Source: Polyangiaceae bacterium
GTDB lineage: Bacteria; Myxococcota; Polyangia; Polyangiales; Polyangiaceae
Assembly: GCA_025936205.1 (NCBI GenBank)
Contig: JAICTU010000418.1
Span: forward strand, 1 to 8,281
DNA length: 8,281 nucleotides
Reading direction: 5' to 3'
A model generated the notes under the pieces. The model had not been told where the DNA came from, searched no databases, and was given only the letters and a program-made list of their open reading frames with translations. A program made the translations under genes and the position numbers. How positions within the stretch are numbered: position 1 is the first letter of the stretch; every line of letters starts with the position of its first letter. Shown in pieces: positions 1-7,178 of this stretch.

Positions 1-88
1 CTGCTGAAGGCCGATCGGCGATGGACTGCAATGCCCGGCGCTGCTTCGCAGACACTGTCAACTCGTTCACGAGCGCATTGTGCACCAT
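1..88 (-). CDS. 5' end of a truncated gene, possibly an IS630-type transposase
   Basis: An ATG at 88-86 opens a 29-codon frame that stays open to the left window edge; it begins MVHNALVNELTVSAKQ and continues RRALQSIADRPSA. An in-frame TGA lies just upstream (three codons before the ATG), so the gene cannot start much earlier. The short helix-forming pattern (L-T-V-S-x-x-Q-R-x-x-L-x-x-I-A) resembles the first helix of IS630-family transposases, which typically start with 'LT..QR..L...' followed by a segment rich in Arg before the HTH. No clear Shine-Dalgarno sequence precedes the ATG. That the frame is coding is inferred from its composition and reading; the IS630 identity is an impression from family knowledge and only 29 residues are visible. 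Another DNA-binding protein or regulator is possible. Confidence 0.4.
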   Translation of the reverse strand, partial: MVHNALVNELTVSAKQRRALQSIADRPSA

Positions 89-241
89 GGCCAGTCAGAT
101 GGAAAGACCGTTGACCGTATCTCGACGGCGGTGCACTAGTTCAGCCGTGCGTGGCTTTGTTCGTGTCGGAGAGAGCACGCGGCGAGAGCCTGGATCCTCG
201 GTCGCACAAGGCGCTCGAGATCGTTCACGTCATCGTCGCCT

Positions 242-598
242 CTACTTGATTGCACCGGATGATGGCTCCTGCAGCGCCTCCATGACTGCAATAGCGATGT
301 TCGAGTGCGCGTACGCAGCGCCTGCGCGCATCTCCGCCGCCACCCAGATCGCTTCCATCAGCTCCTCAGGACGGGCCCCCGCACGCAGTGCAGCCTTGGT
401 GTGGCCCTGGATGCAGTAGGGGCATTGCGTGACGTGCGCGACGGCAACGGCTATGATCTGCTTCATCTTGGCGTTCAACGCCCCGTCGGCAAAGACTTGC
501 TTCGAGAAAGCATGGAACGCCTTCTCCGTCTCGGGGACGAGCTCTTGGCGTTTTTGGGAGAGCTCATGGCTCGGCGGCGGGTAGAGAGAGGCGACCAT
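242..598 (-). CDS. AhpD-like carboxymuconolactone decarboxylase family protein
   Basis: A 118-residue protein of the CMD/AhpD fold, usual length for the single-domain members. Residues 44-66 carry the family's core helix and the motif C59-P-Y-C62-I-Q-G-H66 (CxxC followed by His), the redox and proton-relay residues of AhpD, which reduces peroxiredoxin AhpC in mycobacteria. The residue 12 positions before the first Cys, Glu in M. tuberculosis AhpD, is Gln47 here. Residues 70-105 match the second half of the fold (A-G-A-R-P-E-E-L, then W-V-A-A-E-M-R-A-G-A-A-Y-A-H). It is expected to be cytosolic and oligomeric and to act in thiol-dependent peroxide or electrophile handling; the substrate is unknown. 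The start at 598 is chosen because AAAGGAAA lies 7 nt upstream and because the upstream extension to 724 has no family similarity. No ahpC neighbour is visible. Confidence 0.93.
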   Translation of the reverse strand: MVASLYPPPSHELSQKRQELVPETEKAFHAFSKQVFADGALNAKMKQIIAVAVAHVTQCPYCIQGHTKAALRAGARPEELMEAIWVAAEMRAGAAYAHSNIAIAVMEALQEPSSGAIK

Positions 599-605
599 GC
601 GGTGA

Positions 606-613
606 TTTCCTTT
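606..613 (-). promoter_or_regulatory. Ribosome binding site of the AhpD-like gene
   Basis: The minus strand reads AAAGGAAA, seven bases before the ATG at 598. This supports 598 as the start rather than the longer open frame beginning at 724. Confidence 0.6.
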
Positions 614-643
614 CGTCGGGGCGTCGTGGCGCGGGCGCCGTAG

Positions 644-672
644 ACTATAGGATCCGCGGCTGTCGAACCCAA
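644..672 (-). promoter_or_regulatory. Sigma70-like promoter for the AhpD-like gene
   Basis: On the minus strand TTGGGT (672-667, three of six consensus bases, with the TTG intact) and TATAGT (649-644, five of six) are separated by exactly 17 bases. Transcription would begin near 637, giving a leader of about 40 nt that contains the ribosome binding site. It lies inside the rejected N-terminal extension of the AhpD-like frame, which also argues for the shorter protein. Read by eye; no operator could be recognised. Confidence 0.5.
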
Positions 673-1196
673 CGAGTCGTTCATTCGTCACATCCGCGAT
701 GAGAGCTTCGTTACGTTGAAGCATTGGTGGTCCTAAGCGGTCTCAACAGCAAGGCTCCTCCAGCGTGCGGCACATGGTGGGTGAACCGGCCGAGTGCTTC
801 CGCGGTTGCTCGCTTCTTCCCTCGGCGTGACAGATCGCCTCATCACGGGTCAAGCTATTGCCTAGGGCGGATCAGCGTGAGTCCCTGCGCCAGAAGTAGT
901 TGCTCCTTCGTCTCGGGTGCAACGCCCGAGCGGAGTTGCAGAACCAAGCTCGCTTTCTGCGATGTGCATGTTTCGCCAGATGCCCACGTGCAGCAATTTA
1001 TCGTGCCGATGGGACGTGCGGAGCGCGTGGCACTTCGCGACGGTCACAGCCCTGAAGGTCCCCACCTCTCATCAACCTTTAGCCCAACCTGTTGAGGGCG
1101 TTACAGAGGATCTGCTTGCGATGCGAAGAATTTCGTACCGCGCAGGCGTCTCCTCAATGCATTCATGTATCGCAACGCATACGACCCTCGAGTGGC

Positions 1197-2663
1197 ATGA
1201 AAAGCTGGAAGAGCCTTCGAATCCTCACAGTAGGCCATTCGACGAGAACCTTTGATGAGCTGCTGGCGCTGCTTCATGCGTTCGAGGTCGTCGTGTTGGC
1301 GGATATCCGGACCATCCCCAGATCGCGGCAGAACCCTCAGTTCAACGGGGACGCGCTACAGCAAGCTCTTCACTCGCGAGAACTTCGCTACGTACACCTT
1401 CCGGAGCTTGGCGGCTTGCGCCGCTCGCGTGGAGATTCGCCCAACGCCGGGTGGCGCAACGCCAGCTTTCGGGGATACGCGGACTACATGCTCACCGAGG
1501 ACTTCGAGGCAGGGCTTGTGAAGCTCCGCGCGCTGTCCTCCGAAGGCAGAGTCGCTCTCATGTGCGCGGAGGCGGTTCCATGGCGCTGTCATCGCTCTCT
1601 CGTCGCCGACGCGCTGACCGCACGTGGTGCAAAGGTTGAACATATCATGAGCGCGACACGCTCGGACCAGCATCGCCTCACGCCGTTCGCGCGAGTCGAG
1701 GGCACGCGCGTGACCTATCCCGGCGACGAAGGGGACAGGCTCGCCACTCGCGGCCCGTTCCACCTGGAAGCCACCGTACGTGTGCTCCAGCGTCGTCCGA
1801 CGAACCTGGTCGATGTATGGGATCACAAGGAGCGCTACTTGCGAGTTCTTGCGACCGCCGACGGGCTCGCGCTGGTCGAGGTGACGAACCGCGGAACGAT
1901 CGATGAGCCCGACATACGGTGGACCGTAAGACACGGAACCGTTTCCACGGCGGCAAAAGCCGCTCTCGGCCAAACCGTTCGACAGATCCTCGGCTTGGAT
2001 GTGGACCCGACACCCCTTTCGCGGTTGGTGAAAGCGGAGCGCAGGCTTGCTCCAACGGCAATCGCACTGCGGGGCATGCGACCTCCACGGTTCACCGGGC
2101 TGTTGGAAGCCTTCATGAACGTCGTTCCCTTCCAACAGCTGAGCCTGGACGCTGGCGTCGCCATCGTAGGTAGGCTGGTCGAGCGCTTCGGCGAAGCCGT
2201 TGAACTTGACGGTCAGCGCTTCCACGGCTTTCCTGATGCTGGCGTCATCGCAGATGCGCGTCTCGATGCGCTCAGAGCGTGTGGCCTGAGTCTTCGAAAG
2301 GCCGATACACTTCGGGGCGCCGCTAGGGCGATCGAATCGGGCTCGATGACCGAGCATCAGCTCTCGCGCATGACGAGCACTGAGGCGCTCCATTTCCTGA
2401 CGGAGCTGCAGGGCATTGGCCCATGGAGCGCCAGCCTGGTCTTGCTGCGCGGGCTGGGACGCCTCGACGTATTCCCTCCAGGAGACGTCGGCGTCGCTCG
2501 TAACCTCGGCAAATTGACGAGGCTGCCGCCTGGACCATCGCTCGATCGCATAATCCAGCGATTCGGCGCCAGTCGCGGCTATCTGTACTTCTGCGCGCTC
2601 GGCGCGGCGCTCCTGACCAAGCAGCTCATTCATGCCGCCCCTCCGCAACGGGGAGTGCGTTAA
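1197..2663 (+). CDS. DUF488 domain fused to AlkA-like DNA-3-methyladenine glycosylase
   Basis: A 488-residue protein with two parts. Residues about 8-150 are a DUF488 domain: opening ILTVGHSTR, then D36-I-R and P-R-S-R, HLPELGG near 67, and the C-terminal core L-M-C123-A-E125 followed by C131-H132-R133, ending V-E-H-I. Its function is not known. Residues about 185-480 form a complete AlkA-type glycosylase: an N-terminal domain (GPFHLEATVRVLQRRPTN at 186-203), then the HhH-GPD fold with a helix-hairpin-helix LQGIGPWSA (404-412) and the catalytic aspartate at D430 in DVFPPGD, aligned with Asp238 of E. coli AlkA. The glycosylase half should excise alkylated purines in the cytosol or nucleoid. 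The two parts share one uninterrupted frame. The ATG at 1197 sits just before the DUF488 core; its Shine-Dalgarno (GAGTGG, 1190-1195) is weak. A TTG at 1092 would add 35 residues without family similarity. No Fe-S cysteine cluster is seen after the HhH. Confidence 0.93.
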   Translation: MKSWKSLRILTVGHSTRTFDELLALLHAFEVVVLADIRTIPRSRQNPQFNGDALQQALHSRELRYVHLPELGGLRRSRGDSPNAGWRNASFRGYADYMLTEDFEAGLVKLRALSSEGRVALMCAEAVPWRCHRSLVADALTARGAKVEHIMSATRSDQHRLTPFARVEGTRVTYPGDEGDRLATRGPFHLEATVRVLQRRPTNLVDVWDHKERYLRVLATADGLALVEVTNRGTIDEPDIRWTVRHGTVSTAAKAALGQTVRQILGLDVDPTPLSRLVKAERRLAPTAIALRGMRPPRFTGLLEAFMNVVPFQQLSLDAGVAIVGRLVERFGEAVELDGQRFHGFPDAGVIADARLDALRACGLSLRKADTLRGAARAIESGSMTEHQLSRMTSTEALHFLTELQGIGPWSASLVLLRGLGRLDVFPPGDVGVARNLGKLTRLPPGPSLDRIIQRFGASRGYLYFCALGAALLTKQLIHAAPPQRGVR

Positions 2664-2708
2664 CCCTATTGCTGTCTGATGCCTGGAGAAGGCCCCGTCG
2701 TCTTTGAC

Positions 2709-2721
2709 CGCGGAGCCCGCG
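2709..2721. repeat. Short GC-rich hairpin between convergent genes
   Basis: CGCGG-AGC-CCGCG forms a 5-bp stem in the 77-bp gap between the stops of the glycosylase fusion and aconitase. It lacks a U tract on either strand, so it is at best a weak bidirectional terminator element. Confidence 0.2.
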
Positions 2722-2740
2722 TAGACACGCTCGAGGTCAC

Positions 2741-5584
2741 TCAGGTCGGATGCTCCACGTTCGCCCGCTGGGCGAGCACCTTCTCGAGCACGTACGGTAG
2801 AATCCCGCCCGCCTTGAAGTAGGCTGCCTCGACCGGTGTATCGATCCGCAGCGTGAGGGGGACGTCGCTTCGACGGCCGTCGGGGCGCACGATTTCGAGA
2901 GCCACCGGCTGATGAGGCCGTGGGGGACCGTCCAGAGTCAGTGCAAACTGCTCTGAGCCGTCGAGGTCGAGGGTCTCTGCGCTCACTCCTTCCGGGAACT
3001 GGCACGGCAACACGCCCATGCCGATCAGGTTGCTCCGGTGGATCCGCTCGAACCCTCGCGCGATGACCGCACGGACACCAAGCAGTCGTGTCCCCTTTGC
3101 GGCCCAGTCGCGGGAACTACCGGCGCCGTAGTCGCCTCCCGCGATCACGATCAATGGCACCCCTTCGGCGCGGTAACGCTCAGCCGCGTCGTAGATGCCC
3201 ATGGTCTCGCCACCGGGCTGGTGGCGCGTCACACCACCCTCGATGCCCGGGACCATCAGGTTCCGGATCCGGATGTTCGCGAACGTCCCCCGGACCATGA
3301 CCTCGTGGTTGCCGCGTCGCGCACCGTAGCTGTTGAAGTCGAGCACCGGAACTCCCCGCTCGCGCAGGTAGGTGCCCGCCGGTGAACCGGGTTGAATCGC
3401 GCCAGCTGGACTGATGTGATCCGTGGTGATGGAATCGCCGAAAATTGCGAGGGCGCGCGCCCCAACGATGCCGGCAGTCGGCGCTGCGCTCAGCGAGGCC
3501 GCGAAGTAGGGAGGTTCGCGAATGTAGAGGGAGGAGGGATCCCATTCATAGAGCAGTCCCGTGTCACTCGGTATCTCGTTCCAGAGCGGGTTCTGCTCGG
3601 CAAAGTCGGCATACACACGCCGGTACTCGGACGGCTCGAACGCGCTACCGACCAGCACTGCAATCTCGGGGAGCGACGGCCAAACGTCGCGCAGATAGAC
3701 CTCGCGGCCGTCCGTGATGCCCAGGGGCTCGCGGGTGAGATCGATGTCGACCCGGCCTGCAATCGCAAATGCCACCACCAACGGTGGACTCATGAGGAAG
3801 TTCGCTTTGACGCTCTGGTGAATACGTGCCTCAAAATTGCGATTCCCCGACAACACGCTCGCAACAATCAGGTCGTTGGCGCGAAGCGTCTCTTCGAGCT
3901 GGCGATCGAGCGGCCCCGAGTTCCCGATGCACGTCGTGCAGCCGAAGCCGACGACTTGAAAGCCCAGACGGTCGAGGAACGGTTGCAAGCCCGTCTTCGT
4001 CAGATATTCGCTCACGACGCGCGAACCCGGGGCTAGCGACGTCTTCACCCAGGGTTTGACACTGAGCCCTTGCTCGACCGCCTTCTTTGCCAGCAAGCCA
4101 GCGGCCAGCATCACCGTGGGGTTTGAGGTGTTCGTGCACGAGGTGACCGCCGCGATGACGACGGCGCCATGATCCAATTGCGACTCAGTCACTTCGACGT
4201 GCTGGTTTGATCGCGAAAGCCGGTTCGGCGTTGGGCGGTTGTCCATCATTTCCCGCTCGGTGAGCGCGCTCGTGTCCCTTGCGTCCCCGCCGGGGAACGT
4301 AGCATTCGATTGCTCACCACCGCCGGGGCGTGGAGGTGTGCCGTCGCCGAGGCGAACCTGGACTGCGCGAGTGCCGGGAGACGCAAGCTTACCGTAGCCA
4401 TCCGGCGAGCTGAGCAACGAGAGGAATCGCTGCTTCAGCTGATGGAGCGGGATGCGATCCTGCGGCCGCCGGGGCCCCGCCACGGCGGGTTCAACCGAGC
4501 CAAGGTCGAGTTCAATCACCCTGGTGTAGTCGCATGCGCCCTCGGCTGGCATTCCGAACAGCTCCTGAGCCTGGTAGTAGCGCCGCACCGTGTCCACGTG
4601 CTCCTCGCTCCTGCCTGTCGCCTGCAGGTAGCGGCACGTCTGTTCATCCACGGGGAAGTAGCCGATGGTTGCGCCATACTCGGGTGCCATGTTGCCGATG
4701 GTGGCGCGATCCGGCACGGAAAGCGCAGCCGCGCCCTGGCCGTGGAACTCGACGAATTGCCCCACGACGTGCGCGTTCCGCAATTGCTCGGTGATGCGGA
4801 GTACCAGATCAGTTGCCGAGACCCCCTCACGGAGCTGACCTTCTAGATGCACGCCGACCACGTCGGGCAAGAGCAGGTAGACGGGCTGCCCCAGCATCGC
4901 CGCCTCCGCCTCAATCCCACCTACTCCCCAGCCCAGGACACCCAGGCCGTTGACCATGGGTGTATGCGAATCCGTGCCCACCAGTGTGTCGGGAAAGACC
5001 ACGCCGTTCCTCTCCAGGATGACCCCCGCCAGGAACTCGAGATTTACCTGGTGGCAGATACCAAACCCTGGCGGAACGATGCGCAGCCCGTCGAACGAGT
5101 GAGCACCCCATTTGAGGAAGCGGTAGCGCACGCCGTTGCGATGGAACTCCATCTCCATGTTCAGACGCAGCGCCTCATCGTGACCAAAATGATCGACCTG
5201 AACCGAGTGATCGATCACCAGATCGACGGGCACCCGGGGCTGTACGCTGGCAATGTCACCGCCGCGCCGCGCCACAGCGGCTCGCATCGCGGCAAGGTCG
5301 ACCAGCAACGGCACTCCCGTGAAGTCTTGTAGGAGCACGCGTCCGACGACGAAAGGCACCTCCGCCGAGCGCGCAGCGCTCGGCTGCCAGCGCGCCAACA
5401 CGTCGACGTCCTCATCACGGATGTAGTGGCCGTCCAGATTGCGTAACACCGATTCGAGCAGGATCCTCAGGCTCACCGGCAGCCGTGAGATCTTGGCGAC
5501 ACCTTTCTGCTCGAGCAGAGGCAAGGAGTAGAACATCGCGGATTCTCGGGAGGAAAGCCGCAAGCGCTGACGCAGATCGATCAT
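2741..5584 (-). CDS. acnA: Aconitate hydratase A (AcnA-type)
   Basis: A 947-residue [4Fe-4S] enzyme that interconverts citrate and isocitrate through cis-aconitate in the TCA and glyoxylate cycles, in the cytosol. The whole family pattern is present: [12 protein letters not shown] (203-214), the first cluster cysteine in TSCTNTSNP (C483), the other two in [12 protein letters not shown] (C549, C552), [12 protein letters not shown] (579-590), [13 protein letters not shown] (716-728), then the swivelling domain with [16 protein letters not shown] and the active-site segment [16 protein letters not shown] (816-831). The C-terminus ends shortly after P-Y-V-L-E-K-V-L, as expected. The linker between PQDRI (374-378) and DHGAVV (471) is about 50 residues longer than in E. 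coli AcnA and rich in Gly, Pro, Asn and Ser. The ATG at 5584 fits the family N-terminus; AGAGGA precedes it by only 3 nt, and the ATG overlaps the TGA of an upstream open frame (ATGA). AcnD (2-methylcitrate dehydratase) is the main alternative, but its partners PrpC/PrpF are not seen. Confidence 0.97.
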   Translation of the reverse strand: MIDLRQRLRLSSRESAMFYSLPLLEQKGVAKISRLPVSLRILLESVLRNLDGHYIRDEDVDVLARWQPSAARSAEVPFVVGRVLLQDFTGVPLLVDLAAMRAAVARRGGDIASVQPRVPVDLVIDHSVQVDHFGHDEALRLNMEMEFHRNGVRYRFLKWGAHSFDGLRIVPPGFGICHQVNLEFLAGVILERNGVVFPDTLVGTDSHTPMVNGLGVLGWGVGGIEAEAAMLGQPVYLLLPDVVGVHLEGQLREGVSATDLVLRITEQLRNAHVVGQFVEFHGQGAAALSVPDRATIGNMAPEYGATIGYFPVDEQTCRYLQATGRSEEHVDTVRRYYQAQELFGMPAEGACDYTRVIELDLGSVEPAVAGPRRPQDRIPLHQLKQRFLSLLSSPDGYGKLASPGTRAVQVRLGDGTPPRPGGGEQSNATFPGGDARDTSALTEREMMDNRPTPNRLSRSNQHVEVTESQLDHGAVVIAAVTSCTNTSNPTVMLAAGLLAKKAVEQGLSVKPWVKTSLAPGSRVVSEYLTKTGLQPFLDRLGFQVVGFGCTTCIGNSGPLDRQLEETLRANDLIVASVLSGNRNFEARIHQSVKANFLMSPPLVVAFAIAGRVDIDLTREPLGITDGREVYLRDVWPSLPEIAVLVGSAFEPSEYRRVYADFAEQNPLWNEIPSDTGLLYEWDPSSLYIREPPYFAASLSAAPTAGIVGARALAIFGDSITTDHISPAGAIQPGSPAGTYLRERGVPVLDFNSYGARRGNHEVMVRGTFANIRIRNLMVPGIEGGVTRHQPGGETMGIYDAAERYRAEGVPLIVIAGGDYGAGSSRDWAAKGTRLLGVRAVIARGFERIHRSNLIGMGVLPCQFPEGVSAETLDLDGSEQFALTLDGPPRPHQPVALEIVRPDGRRSDVPLTLRIDTPVEAAYFKAGGILPYVLEKVLAQRANVEHPT

Positions 5585-5901
5585 TTGTCCTCTTGCGGCC
5601 CGTCTCCGGTAGCGCCTGTGCCGCCCAGAGCGCCCGAAAGAGTTGACGACTGAAGCTGAAGAGCAAAGGGCCGGAGTCCTTGCCCCGAAGCCGTCCGGTC
5701 TGATGTGCAGCTCAGACAGCCGTGCCGCAAGCCCGATGAGCCTCGACTCACCACGAGACGCCACAGGCTTCTCCGTGCTCTCGAGCAACGGCGCCAGCCG
5801 AGCGCGGGCACCAACGTGGGTACGTCGCAGATCGCCACCACCGCCGCAGCAGTTGCGCCGGTCATCGACATCGCACGGGCCAGCTTCCTCCAATCGAGCA
5901 T
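5585..5901 (-). pseudogene. Possible decayed gene directly upstream of acnA
   Basis: The minus strand just before acnA has protein-like composition, but the best frame changes along it. From an ATG at 5901 a frame reads [20 protein letters not shown] and on to PTLVPALG with high GC at third positions; after that point a second frame (the one leading into acnA) looks better, with [17 protein letters not shown] and [13 protein letters not shown]; close to acnA the third frame reads [20 protein letters not shown]. This switching is what one or two frameshifts in a former gene would give. The first frame remains open and ends in a TGA that overlaps the acnA ATG. I do not recognise the family, and chance open reading in GC-rich DNA is a real alternative. 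Confidence 0.2.
5588..5594 (-). promoter_or_regulatory. Ribosome binding site of acnA, short spacing
   Basis: AAGAGGA on the minus strand ends 3 nt before the ATG at 5584. The spacing is shorter than usual, but the homology of the N-terminus leaves this as the best start. The ATGA overlap with an upstream frame could add translational coupling. Confidence 0.4.
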
Positions 5902-6519
5902 TCTCGACAGCGACGACTCCGGCGTCCTTTCTCGGTCGGCGGCATGGTGGCCCGCCCGTCGATCACGTGCTTCAAACTCGAGCTCGAGCGCCCCCCTCGG
6001 ATGCTGAGCGGCCCTGTTTCTCCCGATCTTCTTTCGCCACCCTCCCGACAATCCAGGATGGGCACGGGAGGCGCTCCTGGCAAAAAGAGAACCGTTACGA
6101 ACGGGAACGCGTCAAGCTCTCCGCGCTCAGGCAGATCGCCCCTTGACCCCTCGGCGCGTGGTGTTGGTCCTCACCCTCTCCCCACTCGTCAGCTTCGCAC
6201 GAAGGTTGGCGTGAGGTCGACGGCGGAGTGAGGCAAGTGCGGTTCGTCGAGTTTCGCGCCGAACCAACATCTGGCAGCAGCTCGAGCAGAGCCAGGTGCC
6301 GCTCAGCGCATTCCTTTGACAGCCAGTGCGCAACACCTTCAGAGCCCGCCTGCCTCTGGCGCGCCACTCGCGAGTCGCGTCGTTCAAACCGATGGCGGAC
6401 TTCAATTGGTCTTGGCCTCCGCGTCTCCAGTTTCCCGAAGTCGGCCCGTCGTGACCGGAGGCTGTTTCATCGAACGCGGACACCGGTGAGCGGATCCGCG
6501 CAGGCGCTCAACCGCGAGC
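5902..6519. other. Gene-poor stretch between acnA and the CBS gene
   Basis: No intact gene is supported. On the minus strand two frames in 6127-6480 look weakly protein-like in turn (one with QLKSAIGLNDATREWRARG, the other with AHWLSKECAERHLALLELLP), without a recognised family or a start with a ribosome binding site; they may be decayed sequence. Plus-strand frames are rich in Ser, Arg and Pro, as shadows usually are. The terminator-like hairpin at 6082-6104 lies inside. A 12-bp palindrome of two overlapping CTCGAG units is at 5977-5988. Confidence 0.4.
6082..6104 (-). terminator. Rho-independent terminator-like hairpin with U tract
   Basis: On the minus strand CCGTT-CGT-AACGG (6104-6092) is followed at once by TTCTCTTTTT. 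The stem is only 5 bp with a tight 3-nt loop, so termination may be partial, but this is the only hairpin followed by a T-rich run that I noticed in the window. It would end leftward transcripts coming from the lpd-CBS side before they reach acnA, implying that acnA has its own promoter between about 5600 and 6080. Confidence 0.4.
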
Positions 6520-6532
6520 ACGAGCGCACCGA

Positions 6533-6550
6533 GTGCCGCGAAAGCGGCAC
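6533..6550 (-). repeat. Perfect inverted repeat just after the CBS gene
   Basis: GTGCCGC-GAAA-GCGGCAC: a perfect 7-bp GC-rich stem with a 4-nt loop, beginning 5 nt past the CBS stop codon. A second pair of arms, ACGAGC (6520-6525) and GCTCGT (6551-6556), encloses it with a 7-nt bulge on one side. No U tract follows on the minus strand, so it is more likely a 3'-end stabilising or rho-dependent element than an intrinsic terminator. Read on the plus strand, the loop is a GNRA tetraloop (GAAA). Confidence 0.4.
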
Positions 6551-6555
6551 GCTCG

Positions 6556-6978
6556 TCAGCAGCTGGCCTCCAGCAGCTGCTTCAACAACAGGGAAAAGCC
6601 AACCAGCCCATCCACCGCCGTGAAAATGCCGATCACCTCACCGTCCTCGACAACCACGGCGGCTCCGTATCGATGTTCGGCCATGTGCAGGGCGACTTCG
6701 CGAACCGTGCTCTGAGAGCCAACCGTGTAAACAGGCGACGTCATGACGTCCCGGATGACGAGCGCCCGGGGCTCCGCTTCGCCGAATGCGCGCAAATCTC
6801 GCTGAGAGACCAAACCCACGAGTTTCTGCCCGTCGAGAACGGGAAGATGTCTGATCCGCAGCGTGCGCATCAAATCGCGCGCGTCAGACAGTGGCTGGTC
6901 TGGTCCGATCGTGCGTGGCGATGGCGTCATGTAAAGTTCGATGGTGGGTTCTTCCATTGGTAACTCTGTCGTTCGCAT
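6556..6978 (-). CDS. Two-CBS-domain protein
   Basis: A 140-residue protein built almost only of a pair of CBS domains (a Bateman module). CBS1 spans about residues 16-66 (YMTPSPRTIGPDQPLSDA, then M-R-T-L-R-I-R-H-L-P-V-L-D-G and L-V-G-L-V-S-Q-R-D-L). CBS2 spans about 77-130 (DVMTSPVYTVGSQSTVREVA, then Y-G-A-A-V-V-V and V-I-G-I-F-T-A-V-D). Such modules bind adenine nucleotides and act as energy sensors; no catalytic or DNA-binding domain is attached, and the partner is unknown. It lacks a signal peptide and is expected in the cytosol. The ATG at 6978 has GAAGG 8 nt upstream; an ATG at 6957 (MEEPTIELYM) is an alternative that would shorten it by 7 residues. The open frame extends upstream to 7182 but that part has no CBS similarity. 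It lies downstream of lpd on the same strand, with a gap of about 330 bp. Confidence 0.9.
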   Translation of the reverse strand: MRTTELPMEEPTIELYMTPSPRTIGPDQPLSDARDLMRTLRIRHLPVLDGQKLVGLVSQRDLRAFGEAEPRALVIRDVMTSPVYTVGSQSTVREVALHMAEHRYGAAVVVEDGEVIGIFTAVDGLVGFSLLLKQLLEASC

Positions 6979-7052
6979 CTGCACCGCCTTCGTCGCCGAA
7001 CGACATCTTACCGCCGTTCGCCACGCAAAGCCCGAGCCGACGTATTCGATGG

Positions 7053-7076
7053 CGCCTCGCGCAAGGCGGCGAGGCG
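7053..7076. repeat. 8-bp inverted repeat between lpd and the CBS gene
   Basis: CGCCTCGC and GCGAGGCG form a perfect 8-bp stem around an 8-nt loop. It lies in the non-coding gap between the small ORF after lpd and the CBS gene. No T-rich run follows on the minus strand. It could slow or stabilise a leftward transcript or be an operator-like site; function unknown. Confidence 0.3.
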
Positions 7077-7178
7077 GATCGTGACGCACAGCCATGCCAC
7101 ATACGGGCTCTCTTGGCTGTCCCGGTCGCAGTTCAGGGCTCGCGAGGGTCAACGAAGATCGCAGGCTCAGCGCTCCTT

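Larger units (their letters stand above)
599..1196. other. Intergenic stretch between divergent genes, no intact gene
   Basis: Apart from the promoter and ribosome binding site near its left end, no convincing gene was found. Open frames here have poor composition and no recognisable domains. Two things stand out. Between 912 and 960 several inverted repeats overlap: CTCGGG/CCCGAG (912-930), TGCAAC/GTTGCA (918-940) and GCAGA...TCTGC enclosing AAG...CTT (938-960). On the minus strand a frame ending at a TAG at 857-855 has protein-like composition (last residues EQLLLAQGLTLIRPRQ) but no clear start. The promoter of the downstream DUF488-glycosylase gene must lie here, but I could not identify one. 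Confidence 0.5.

Noticed and set aside
21..419. 132-codon plus-strand frame over the left end
   Set aside because: It runs antisense to the AhpD-like gene and has Cys/Arg/Ser-rich shadow composition with no recognisable domain.
599..724. N-terminal extension of the AhpD-like protein
   Set aside because: The extension has no family similarity, contains the probable promoter at 644-672, and a good ribosome binding site precedes the inner ATG at 598.
1092..1196. 35-residue N-terminal extension of the DUF488 fusion
   Set aside because: It would start at TTG, and the DUF488 core begins only after the ATG at 1197; not excluded, since the ribosome binding site at 1197 is weak.
1356..3005. 549-codon open frame on the minus strand
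   Set aside because: It lies antisense to the DUF488-glycosylase gene and crosses into the aconitase gene; it has no domain and an Arg/Ser-rich composition, typical of a shadow frame in GC-rich DNA.
3392..4036. 214-codon plus-strand frame
   Set aside because: Wholly inside the well-supported aconitase gene on the other strand.
5585..5893. 103-residue N-terminal extension of aconitase
   Set aside because: It would start at TTG, is Arg/Gly/Ser-rich and goes beyond the normal AcnA N-terminus; the ATG at 5584 has AGAGGA in front of it.
5977..5988. 12-bp palindrome of CTCGAGCTCGAG
   Set aside because: A simple self-complementary repeat without a second copy or a link to a gene start; chance in GC-rich DNA is likely.
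5643..6146. 167-codon plus-strand frame upstream of acnA
   Set aside because: Ser/Pro/Arg-rich with no domain; the opposite strand reads better as protein.
6402..6470. 22-codon minus-strand frame (MKQPPVTTGRLRE...)
   Set aside because: No ribosome binding site, too short to judge, and nothing in its surroundings supports it.
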